Source: an uncultured Bacteroidales bacterium (GTDB lineage Bacteria > Bacteroidota > Bacteroidia > Bacteroidales > FEN-979). From it: 64,000 nt of DNA. Positions within the stretch are counted from its first letter, which is position 1. Each line of letters starts with the position of its first letter. The notes under the pieces are model-generated. The model ran no database searches and was not told the DNA's origin. It saw nothing but the letters and a program-made list of their open reading frames with translations. The stretch is taken from assembly GCA_903945175.1 (NCBI GenBank), contig CAJAUM010000052.1, positions 85,859 to 149,858 on the forward strand, given 5' to 3'. Below, in pieces: positions 44,501 to 51,423 of the stretch. Made by a program: the position numbers and the translations under genes.

Positions 44501-44917
44501 ATGGCAATGTTGTTTAAACAGCTTGATATCAAGGATCTTGAAGGTTTTTTTTCGACTGAGGAAAATTGTTTGAAATTTCTGGCCGAAAAAAAGTGGGAGG
44601 AGGGATTTATTTGTAAAACATGCGGGAATTTCAATTATTGCAAAGGAAAAACACTGTATTCGAGGCGTTGTACACGTTGCAAACACGAAGAGTCAGCTAC
44701 CGCACATACCATTTTTCATCGTTGCCACATCCCGATCACTGAGGCTTTTCGCATTGTTTATATGGTATGTCACGATCCCTCGGTTTCCACCTATGAACTT
44801 TCCCGCCAGGTTGAACTCAGGCAAATGACTTGTTGGAAGCTTAAAAGCAGGCTCATGGAATGTCTGAAAAGCCAGGGGGAAGTTGATATCCTTTTTCACG
44901 ACCAAAAGAAACCTTAA
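44501..44917 (+). CDS. Stand-alone zinc-ribbon protein related to the IS1595 transposase N terminus
   Basis: A 138-residue protein. A zinc ribbon with four Cys ligands lies at residues 38-62 (CKTCGNFNYCKG ... CTRCKHEES), followed by an HTH-like segment (ISITEAF-like IPITEAFRIVYMVC and SVSTYELSRQVELRQMTCWKLKSRLMECL). This corresponds to the DNA-binding front of IS1595 transposases (zinc-ribbon PF12760), but the ISXO2-like catalytic part is absent and the frame ends with a normal stop. No inverted repeats or second half are seen nearby. It could be a domesticated regulator or a relic. Confidence 0.7.
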   Translation: MAMLFKQLDIKDLEGFFSTEENCLKFLAEKKWEEGFICKTCGNFNYCKGKTLYSRRCTRCKHEESATAHTIFHRCHIPITEAFRIVYMVCHDPSVSTYELSRQVELRQMTCWKLKSRLMECLKSQGEVDILFHDQKKP

Positions 44918-44951
44918 AAATGGTTATTTTCGTGTTCGATAAAAAAGAACC

Positions 44952-46277
44952 ATGGCTATCCTTATAAAAAACATCAAAGAACTCATTCAGGTCGAGGAAA
45001 AACCGCAGCCAAGGGTTGCCGGGAAGGCCATGTCGAAGCTGAAGACCATTCAAAATGCGTGGTTACTGATTGAAGGAGAGCGGATCAGGGATTTTGGTAA
45101 AATGCCCCCTGGAGAATTACCAATTACTAATTACAAACCGGAGCGAAGCGGAGCTCGGCGGAGCCAATTACCAATGCAGAAGGATCATGTAGAGGAGAAT
45201 GATTCGTTGCAGGTGATTGATGCGACCGGCAAAATGGTTTTTCCAAGTTTCTGCGACAGCCACACCCATCTTGTTTATGCCGGAAGCCGTGAGATTGAAT
45301 ACATTGACAAGATCAGGGGTTTGAGTTATGAGGAGATTGCCAGGAGGGGTGGCGGGATTCTCAATTCTGCGCGCCGATTGCATGAGGCGGGCGAAGAGGA
45401 ACTTGTAGCACAGGCATTGGCCCGGCTCAATGAAATCATGATGACGGGCACCGGGGCTGTGGAGATTAAAAGCGGTTACGGATTGACCGTGGAAGATGAG
45501 CTTAAAATGTTGCGCGTAATCCAAAAATTAAAAAAAATATCTCCCGTGACCATTGTGCCCACCTTCCTGGGAGCCCATGCAGTTCCGGCGGAATTCAAGG
45601 GCCGTCAGGGTGATTTCGTCGACATGGTGATCAGCGAAATGATACCCCGGGTGGCTTCTGAAGAATTGGCTGATTTTATTGATGTTTTTTGCGATCGCGG
45701 TTTTTTCACTGTTGCGGAGACCGATCGCATCCTGAATGCAGGGATGAAATATGGCATGCGTGCCAAGATCCATGCCAATGAGCTGGATTACTCCGGAGGG
45801 ATCCAGGTGGGTGTGAAATACAATGCACTGTCAGTGGATCATCTTGAGTTTACCGGAGAGGAAGAAATAGCGTGCCTCTCTGGTACCGAAACAATGCCCA
45901 CTGTGTTGCCGGGCGCCGCATTCTTTCTTGAAATGGCCTACGCTCCTGTCCGAAAAATGATCGATGCCGGTCTGCCAGTAGCCATGGCCAGTGATTTCAA
46001 CCCCGGATCATCGCCATCGGGCAACATGCAGTTCATCCTTTCCATGGCGTGTATAAAATACCGGATGCTGCCTGAAGAGGCCATCCATGCGGTGACCATC
46101 AATGGAGCTTATGCGATGGGGTTAAGCGATGATTATGGAAGTATCGCCCGGGGGAAAATTGCCAATCTGTTTATCACACACCCAATCCCGACCTATGCAT
46201 TCATGCCGTATGCCTATGGCAGCAACAAGGTGGAATCGGTGATCCTGAATGGGAAGTTCATCGCGCGAAATCCTTAA
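44952..46277 (+). CDS. hutI: Imidazolonepropionase, carrying an in-frame repeat insertion
   Basis: HutI hydrolyses imidazolone-5-propionate to N-formimino-L-glutamate in histidine breakdown. The 441-residue amidohydrolase has FCDSHTHLVYAGSREIEY (HxH metal site), GGGILNSARRLHEAG, GTGAVEIKSGYGLT, KIHANELD and SDFNPGSSPSGNMQ. Residues about 55-75 (45115-45175) are not family sequence. They are coded by AATTACN heptamers around a 10-bp periodic CGGAG block, and lie in a surface loop before the conserved DATGKMVFPSF strand. The frame is preserved, so the enzyme may still work. hutH and hutU are absent from the window; FTCD lies nearby. Confidence 0.93.
   Translation: MAILIKNIKELIQVEEKPQPRVAGKAMSKLKTIQNAWLLIEGERIRDFGKMPPGELPITNYKPERSGARRSQLPMQKDHVEENDSLQVIDATGKMVFPSFCDSHTHLVYAGSREIEYIDKIRGLSYEEIARRGGGILNSARRLHEAGEEELVAQALARLNEIMMTGTGAVEIKSGYGLTVEDELKMLRVIQKLKKISPVTIVPTFLGAHAVPAEFKGRQGDFVDMVISEMIPRVASEELADFIDVFCDRGFFTVAETDRILNAGMKYGMRAKIHANELDYSGGIQVGVKYNALSVDHLEFTGEEEIACLSGTETMPTVLPGAAFFLEMAYAPVRKMIDAGLPVAMASDFNPGSSPSGNMQFILSMACIKYRMLPEEAIHAVTINGAYAMGLSDDYGSIARGKIANLFITHPIPTYAFMPYAYGSNKVESVILNGKFIARNP
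45115..45175. repeat. Repeat insertion within hutI
   Basis: AATTACC, AATTACT and AATTACA heptamers (45115-45135), then three CGGAG boxes spaced exactly 10 bp (45139, 45149, 45159), then a closing AATTACC at 45166. The heptamers resemble the intergenic arrays elsewhere in the window. Confidence 0.9.
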
Positions 46278-46289
46278 ATCCGATGCCGA

Positions 46290-48344
46290 TTATTTGAGCA
46301 CCTTCAGCGCGTCGTCTGTCGCGTCCAACAGTGGTTTGATGCTGATCTCAGTACCTACGGCATGTTTCATCCAGAGTTGCGGAATAAGGCGCCCGGAGGA
46401 ATAAATCCGTAAAGCCTCATCAGCAAAATTCTTACCTTTAAGGAACTGGTCCAACTGAAACTCAATCAGATGTCCGACCGGGTAATTTGAGAGATAGAGG
46501 GGGTTGTCGATCATGTGTGAATAGATGGCCAGGATGGGCGTGTCTTTTATGCCGAAAACCGGTGCATAATACTGGTTCCAGATTTCAACAGCGCTTTTAA
46601 CAACGGTCTCCTTTAGCTGTTCCTTGGTTGCAGCAGGATTTTCATACAGCCACTGCCATACCTTCATATCCAGCAGGGAGACCCCCATGATTTCGTAACT
46701 CATCCAGAAGTTGTCAATGGCAGCCAGCGCCTCTTTTTTAGGATCGTTGTCTTTGATGCCCAGCAATTCAAGATCATGCTTTTGAAAGTTGAAGGCGAAG
46801 GCCTCTGTAAATGCTGTGTTTGGAACGCCCTGCATCATATAGTTGTCGACGAAATAGAGTGAAATGGTTTGCTCCACATTGTGTCCCAGTTCATGCACGG
46901 CAATGTTATATCCTTTATAGTCCATGCCATCCTTCCCGATACGGGTGCGCAGGTGGGCCTTGTCACCTTTCATCTGCGCGCCCCATGCATGACCGCTTCC
47001 CCTGGCGGGATCAACTGTAATGTGCGATGCGATCTCTTTTGCTTTGTCGGGTTTAAACCCAAGTTTAATCAGCATGTTTGGAATGTCAGCCTCAAATGCC
47101 TGGGGATTGGGATATTTTGCACGGGTTATTTTATCAAGCAGTTCCATGTTCATGTTGCTGCGTGCCTTGAATCCGTCGTACCAGATGTCGAATGGCTGCA
47201 GCGGACGACCCAGCCTTTTGCTGATCATCTCACCGACCTGTTTTACCTGGGCCGATGAGCAGAAATCAGTAAATAACTTCTCCACCTGTTCCTGCGGAAT
47301 CTCCATACCTGCGTCGAAGGCTCGCATGATGTAGGTGGGGTACATGGGGGTATAGGGGTCCATCAGTTTATTGTTGTTGAACAGGTTGAGAAGGGTCGCG
47401 TATCTCGTATCCGGTTCAGGAGTGTTTGCAACCTCTTTTCCATCCTTAAATAATTTGTTGGAGAATGGATTCCATTGGAATGAAGGGTTGTTTATCACAC
47501 TGTCAGGAATATCCTGGTTGATGATATGGAGCATAACCTGGTAGATCATGTTTTGTTTAATCAGCCCTTCATCACCTTTGTTATAGTTGGCTTTCAACTC
47601 ATCCCGGAGATTCCAGTGCGACAAAAGCTTCATCTGCTTGTCAAAGTGGGTTTTCCCCTGTTCGTCGAGCAAATTCCCCACATAAATATTATAACCCGAG
47701 ATGTAATTATCTGCTGAGGTAAGCGCTTCTGCGATTTTGACATTGACTTCGGCCGGGACCCGTGCGGTGAATATATCGCCCATGCGGACGTGGGCCCATT
47801 CGGTGCGGCTCCATTTCGGTCCCAGTTCTTCCTTCTCTTTCAAGGTATAGAAGGGGAAGTTGAGGGCTGTGACAAATGCAAGCTTGTTGTTAAAGAAATC
47901 TTCGTTAAAATGGGATCCGGGTTCATAGGCCCCAAAAATTTCATCGACATCCAGCATCTCGCCGATTTCGAGGTGCATACCCCGCTTCAGGTCAAGACTG
48001 ATCATGTTGAAATGGCCAAACATCGACTCCCAGTTGGCAGAAAAACGGTTGAACAGGAGATCCAGTTTTCCTGGGTCACCGACAAAATGCGTAAGGCAGA
48101 ATGTTTCAAAGGCCTGGTCTGTTCCATCCTTTGCTGTCCAGAGGGTGGCACATTGTTTAACCCCTTTTTCCATGCGGGCTTTGGTGGGTTCGCCATACTG
48201 GTTGGTCAGCTTGAGTATGACCGAATCGACAGTGGCTTGGGCGATAAATTGCACGGAGCCTTGCCGGGTGGCGCTCTCTTTTGGTTTACACTGGACGAAC
48301 ATAAGCGCCATTGATACAAACATGAGGAGGATGAACTTTTTCAT
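46290..48344 (-). CDS. Putative zinc metallopeptidase lipoprotein (HELGH gluzincin)
   Basis: A 684-residue exported protein. From the ATG at 48344 it begins with a signal ending in the lipobox FVQC (Cys18). The zinc motif HELGH is at 484-488 (the two His ligands and catalytic Glu), with a likely third ligand Glu514 in NTAFTEAFAF, as in gluzincins. The surrounding sequence recalls oligopeptidases of the M3 type more than the HExxxH family M49. The exact family is not identified. It lies between hutI and ftcD on the opposite strand, with a TACATTTG promoter element just upstream. Confidence 0.75.
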   Translation of the reverse strand: MKKFILLMFVSMALMFVQCKPKESATRQGSVQFIAQATVDSVILKLTNQYGEPTKARMEKGVKQCATLWTAKDGTDQAFETFCLTHFVGDPGKLDLLFNRFSANWESMFGHFNMISLDLKRGMHLEIGEMLDVDEIFGAYEPGSHFNEDFFNNKLAFVTALNFPFYTLKEKEELGPKWSRTEWAHVRMGDIFTARVPAEVNVKIAEALTSADNYISGYNIYVGNLLDEQGKTHFDKQMKLLSHWNLRDELKANYNKGDEGLIKQNMIYQVMLHIINQDIPDSVINNPSFQWNPFSNKLFKDGKEVANTPEPDTRYATLLNLFNNNKLMDPYTPMYPTYIMRAFDAGMEIPQEQVEKLFTDFCSSAQVKQVGEMISKRLGRPLQPFDIWYDGFKARSNMNMELLDKITRAKYPNPQAFEADIPNMLIKLGFKPDKAKEIASHITVDPARGSGHAWGAQMKGDKAHLRTRIGKDGMDYKGYNIAVHELGHNVEQTISLYFVDNYMMQGVPNTAFTEAFAFNFQKHDLELLGIKDNDPKKEALAAIDNFWMSYEIMGVSLLDMKVWQWLYENPAATKEQLKETVVKSAVEIWNQYYAPVFGIKDTPILAIYSHMIDNPLYLSNYPVGHLIEFQLDQFLKGKNFADEALRIYSSGRLIPQLWMKHAVGTEISIKPLLDATDDALKVLK

Positions 48345-48370
48345 AATGATGGGGTTTGTGAATTTGTAAA

Positions 48371-48378
48371 CAAATGTA
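48371..48378 (-). promoter_or_regulatory. -7 element TACATTTG for the metallopeptidase gene
   Basis: Minus-strand TAnnTTTG match 27 bases before the ATG at 48344. Confidence 0.45.
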
Positions 48379-48387
48379 AAGAAATTA

Positions 48388-48419
48388 GAAATAGGGAAAT
48401 AGTGAAATTGCGAAAACAA
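48388..48419. repeat. Octamer repeat GAAATAGN-type, four units
   Basis: GAAATAGG, GAAATAGT, GAAATTGC, GAAAACAA in tandem, degenerating to the right. A similar GAAATCGC-like pair occurs after murD at about 2373-2385. Confidence 0.7.
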
Positions 48420-48438
48420 AACTATTGGCAGAAATATC

Positions 48439-48446
48439 TACTTTTG
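48439..48446 (+). promoter_or_regulatory. ftcD: -7 element TACTTTTG for ftcD
   Basis: Plus-strand TAnnTTTG match 89 bases before the ATG at 48528. The leader would include the NRCCTCRY octamer array. Confidence 0.4.
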
Positions 48447-48487
48447 TGAATTAAACCCGAGGACGAACAGCCTGTTGCTTTTTTTGC

Positions 48488-48519
48488 CACCTCGCTGCCT
48501 CGTCACCTCACTACCTCGT
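48488..48519. repeat. Octamer repeat NRCCTCRY, four units
   Basis: CACCTCGC, TGCCTCGT, CACCTCAC, TACCTCGT in tandem, 8 bases before the ftcD ATG. It is in the presumed 5' leader. Confidence 0.85.
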
Positions 48520-48527
48520 TTATTATT

Positions 48528-50216
48528 ATGAAACAACTCATCGAATGTGTTCCCAATTTTTCTGAAGGTCGCGACATGAGCGTGATCAAGACCATCACGG
48601 ATGAAATTGAACAAGTTGAAGGCGTAAGGCTTCTGGATGTAGATCCGGGCGCTGCCACAAACCGTACCGTAGTGACCTTGGTAGGGACGCCCGATGCCGT
48701 GATTGAAGCCGCTTTCAGAGCAATCAAAAAAGCTTCGGAGGTGATCGATATGAGCAAACACCATGGGGAACATCCGCGATTCGGGGCTACCGATGTATGT
48801 CCTTTGGTTCCCATCTCCAACATCACCATGGAGGAGACCGCTGTTTATGCACATAAGCTGGCCGAGCGCGTTGGAAAAGAATTGGAGATACCTGTTTATT
48901 GTTATGAAAGCGCCGCGTTGATCCCTGAACGCCGTAACCTGGCCAATTGCCGGTCGGGAGAGTATGAGGGATTACCTAAAAAACTGGAAGATCCGCATTG
49001 GAAACCCGATTTCGGTCCTGCACGGTTCAATCCAAGGATCGGTGCCATCGCGGTTGGAGCCCGGGATTTTCTGGTTGCTTACAATATCAATTTAAATACG
49101 ACCTCCACACGCCGCGCCAATTCTGTTGCATTCGATATCCGGGAGAAGGGCAGGCCGGTTCGCGAAGGAAACCCCATCACCGGGAAGATTAAAAAGGATG
49201 AGCAAGGCCATGAAATCTGGATTCCCGGAGCGTTGAAGGCCTGCAAAGCCATCGGTTGGTTTATCGAAGAATATGGCATCGCCCAGGTATCGATCAACCT
49301 GACCAATATCAGCATTACCCCTGTTCATGAAGCTTTTGAAGTGTCGTGCCAGAAGGCCCAGGAACGTGGGATGCGGGTTTCGGGTTCGGAACTTGTCGGC
49401 CTGGTACCCAAGAAGGCCATGATCGATGCCGGGAAGTACTTTTTGCGTAAGCAGCAGCGTTCGGTTGGGATTTCGGAAGATGAAATCATCAAAATCGCCG
49501 TTAAATCGCTTGGCTTAGATGATCTTAAACCATTCAATCCACATGAGAAGATCATCGAATATTTACTGCAAAATTCTGACGATAAAAAGTTAGTGAGCAT
49601 GACAGCCGAAGGATTTGCCAATGAAACTGCTTCCGAATCTGCTGCACCCGGCGGTGGATCGGTATCAGCCTATATGGCAGCGCTGGGCGTGTCGCTGGGG
49701 ACCATGGTTGCCAACCTTTCCTCTCACAAAGCCGGTTGGGATGAACGATGGGAAGAATTTTCAATCTGGGCGGAAAAGGGTCAGCGGCTGAAAGATGAGT
49801 TGCTGTTTTTGGTCGATGAAGATACCCGTGCCTTCAATAAGATCATGGATGCCTTTGGTTTACCAAAAGGAACTGAAGCGGAAAAAGCCATGCGCTCAGA
49901 AGCCATACAGGCCGCCACACGATATGCCATCGAAGTGCCCTTCCGCACGATGCAAAAAGCCTATGAATCGTTTGAAATAATCAGGGCGATGGTTGAGCAT
50001 GGCAATCCGAATTCAGTCACGGATGCCGGGGTGGGAGCGCTCTGCGTCCGTTCAGCTGTGATCGGCGCCTACCTGAATGTGAAGGTGAATGGCGCAGGCT
50101 TTAAGGATAAAGTCTTTCTTGATGCGATCATGAAGGAGGCCGATGAACTGGTTATGAAAGCAAAAACTACCGAAGATTCGATCCTTGCAGAGGTCAATGC
50201 GAAAATTTCAAAATAG
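48528..50216 (+). CDS. ftcD: Bifunctional glutamate formiminotransferase / formiminotetrahydrofolate cyclodeaminase
   Basis: A 562-residue enzyme that moves the formimino group of formiminoglutamate (the HutI pathway product) to tetrahydrofolate and then cyclises it to methenyl-THF. Residues 1-330 are the formiminotransferase domain (ECVPNFSEGRD, HHGEHPRFGATDVCPLVP, GPARFNPRIGAIAVGARDFLVAYNINL). Residues 350-562 are the cyclodeaminase domain (SESAAPGGGSVSAYMAALG, NPNSVTDAGVGALC). Length is as for mammalian-type FTCD. Together with hutI it forms part of a histidine degradation set split by the peptidase gene. Confidence 0.96.
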   Translation: MKQLIECVPNFSEGRDMSVIKTITDEIEQVEGVRLLDVDPGAATNRTVVTLVGTPDAVIEAAFRAIKKASEVIDMSKHHGEHPRFGATDVCPLVPISNITMEETAVYAHKLAERVGKELEIPVYCYESAALIPERRNLANCRSGEYEGLPKKLEDPHWKPDFGPARFNPRIGAIAVGARDFLVAYNINLNTTSTRRANSVAFDIREKGRPVREGNPITGKIKKDEQGHEIWIPGALKACKAIGWFIEEYGIAQVSINLTNISITPVHEAFEVSCQKAQERGMRVSGSELVGLVPKKAMIDAGKYFLRKQQRSVGISEDEIIKIAVKSLGLDDLKPFNPHEKIIEYLLQNSDDKKLVSMTAEGFANETASESAAPGGGSVSAYMAALGVSLGTMVANLSSHKAGWDERWEEFSIWAEKGQRLKDELLFLVDEDTRAFNKIMDAFGLPKGTEAEKAMRSEAIQAATRYAIEVPFRTMQKAYESFEIIRAMVEHGNPNSVTDAGVGALCVRSAVIGAYLNVKVNGAGFKDKVFLDAIMKEADELVMKAKTTEDSILAEVNAKISK

Positions 50217-50265
50217 ATAACAAAATCTTCTTGTATTTTAAGAAAATATCATTATATTTTTCTTT

Positions 50266-50433
50266 ATGAACAAGAAAGATTTGATTAATACCATGGATAA
50301 TGGTATGATCCAGGCTTTGACACCATCATACCAGGATGATTATGGGAAATTGTTTGAAAACCTTGTGTTTCTTTGGCTCAGGAGGAAAGCGCCATTCCTG
50401 AGGAGGTTGTTCCTGCCTGGAAAGAGATGTTAA
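50266..50433 (+). pseudogene. Remnant of a DUF4143-type AAA ATPase
   Basis: A 55-codon frame whose middle (NTMDNGMIQALTPSYQDDYGKLFENLVFLWLRRK) resembles the C-terminal DUF4143 region of bacterial AAA ATPases ('D-x-GL-x-NAL ... GxLLENxVxLELxRR'). The usual 350-residue upstream part is absent and the end goes out of frame, so only a fragment is left. Too short to be sure; the match is from memory. Confidence 0.5.
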
Positions 50434-50510
50434 CCGTATAAATAGCTGTCAGATAACAACCCAAGGTGACGGCGTTCTTCTCCTGGGTGGTTGATTACTT
50501 CGGGGTAATA

Positions 50511-50532
50511 ATATTCGTTTTGAAACGAATAT
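50511..50532. repeat. 22-bp palindrome ATATTCGTTT-TG-AAACGAATAT
   Basis: A perfect inverted repeat with 10-bp arms and a 2-base centre, in the 232-base gap between the ATPase remnant and the nucleotidyltransferase gene. It is followed by a GTCACGT-poly-T-GTCACGC element (50534-50555). It could be a terminator-like hairpin, an operator or a transposon scar. Confidence 0.75.
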
Positions 50533-50533
50533 C

Positions 50534-50555
50534 GTCACGTTTTTTTCCGTCACGC
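50534..50555. repeat. GTCACGT / poly-T / GTCACGC composite
   Basis: One GTCACGT unit, a T-rich spacer (TTTTTTCC) and one GTCACGC unit. A minimal form of the composite arrays at 31412 and 54546. Confidence 0.75.
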
Positions 50556-50568
50556 TTTAAAATGAAAT

Positions 50569-50599
50569 TTTGAGTTCACAAATTAGTCATGTATCTTTG
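50569..50599 (+). promoter_or_regulatory. Promoter TTTG-N19-TATCTTTG before the MntA-like gene
   Basis: TTTG at 50569-50572 and TATCTTTG at 50592-50599, spacing 19. It is the only place in the window where I see both parts of the Bacteroidota consensus with normal spacing. It drives the nucleotidyltransferase module at 50666, with a 60-70-base leader. Confidence 0.65.
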
Positions 50600-50665
50600 T
50601 TCTATGATTGATAAGGAACAAATTACCTAAGCGTTGAAAGATAACAAGCCAGACTTGGCAGCTAT

Positions 50666-50986
50666 ATGATCGGAGCCGATAAAATAACGGAAATTGTAAA
50701 CAGGATTGCCACAGGGTACAATCCCGATAAAATCATACTTTTTGGCTCCTACGCATCGGGTAAGCAAAGCGAAGACAGTGATTTGGATTTGTTTGTGATA
50801 AAGAACAGTGATTTACCACGACCTCAGAGGGCCTTGCAAGTTCGAAAAATGCTTTTTGGCATGATGATACCAATGGACCTGATCGTTTATACTCCCGAGG
50901 AGATAGCGCTATCCAGGGATAATAAATACAGTTTTGTTTATGAAATCCTGAACACCGGAAAAGTACTCTATGAGCGTACAACATGA
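50666..50986 (+). CDS. MntA-like minimal nucleotidyltransferase (partner of a decayed HEPN gene)
   Basis: A 106-residue protein of the minimal nucleotidyltransferase class. The active-site motif is ILFGSYASGKQSEDSDLDLFVI (GS...DxD). In MNT/HEPN pairs this protein is the antitoxin and can modify its HEPN partner by nucleotidylation. Here the following HEPN gene is broken. The ATG of the broken gene overlaps by 17 bases, the original coupled arrangement. Confidence 0.88.
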   Translation: MIGADKITEIVNRIATGYNPDKIILFGSYASGKQSEDSDLDLFVIKNSDLPRPQRALQVRKMLFGMMIPMDLIVYTPEEIALSRDNKYSFVYEILNTGKVLYERTT

Positions 50987-51313
50987 CGAAATAACACAGT
51001 GGATTATTAAGGGCGACCATGATCTTGGAACGGCGAAAGTTATCTTGTTTTCCTTTCTGTACCATTTAAGTTTACACATGATTTAGTTTACCTGCTTGAT
51101 TTAATTTGTCAAAAAGACGATGAATTTAAAGATCAATACAATAGGCTTGCTGAGCTTCAGAGTTATTCTGTTGAGGTAAGGTATCCCAATGAAATAATTT
51201 TCCTCAACAAGGACAAGGTGGAAAGCGCCCTAATTACATCTAAAGAAGTTCGTGATCTGATAGTTCTGAAAATAGGTATTTCTGTTAATTACCATGATGT
51301 AATTAATCAATAG
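50970..51313 (+). pseudogene. Decayed HEPN-domain gene
   Basis: Starts in frame (MSVQHDEITQWIIKGDHDLGTAKV), then stops at 51084-51086. The rest continues in another frame with FTHDLVYLLDLICQKDDEF ... SYSVEVRYPNEIIF, ending at 51313. The HEPN core around HCQQAxEK is missing, so a deletion of about 20-25 codons plus a frame change has occurred. Length 344 bases against about 390-400 for an intact gene. It would not give a working protein. Confidence 0.8.
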
Positions 51314-51408
51314 CACAGATATACAAAATCTACAAAATACAATGAACTCATTGATAAGGGTAGCCGAATAGCTGAAAGTACTATCAAATGCCAGAGATCG
51401 GACATTTC

Positions 51409-51422
51409 GTCACGTGTCACGT
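51409..51422. repeat. Two GTCACGT heptamers at the 3' end of the first FISUMP gene
   Basis: Tandem GTCACGT, GTCACGT ends 1 base before the stop codon (minus strand) of the gene at 51424. The intergenic stretch 51314-51408 shows nothing else. Confidence 0.85.
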
Positions 51423-51423
51423 T

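Noticed and set aside
46290..48344. Dipeptidyl peptidase III (M49)
   Set aside because: M49 needs HExxxH; this protein has HELGH.
50511..50532. 22-bp palindrome as an intrinsic terminator
   Set aside because: AT-rich stem and no T run directly after it, though T runs follow about 9 bases later; role left open.
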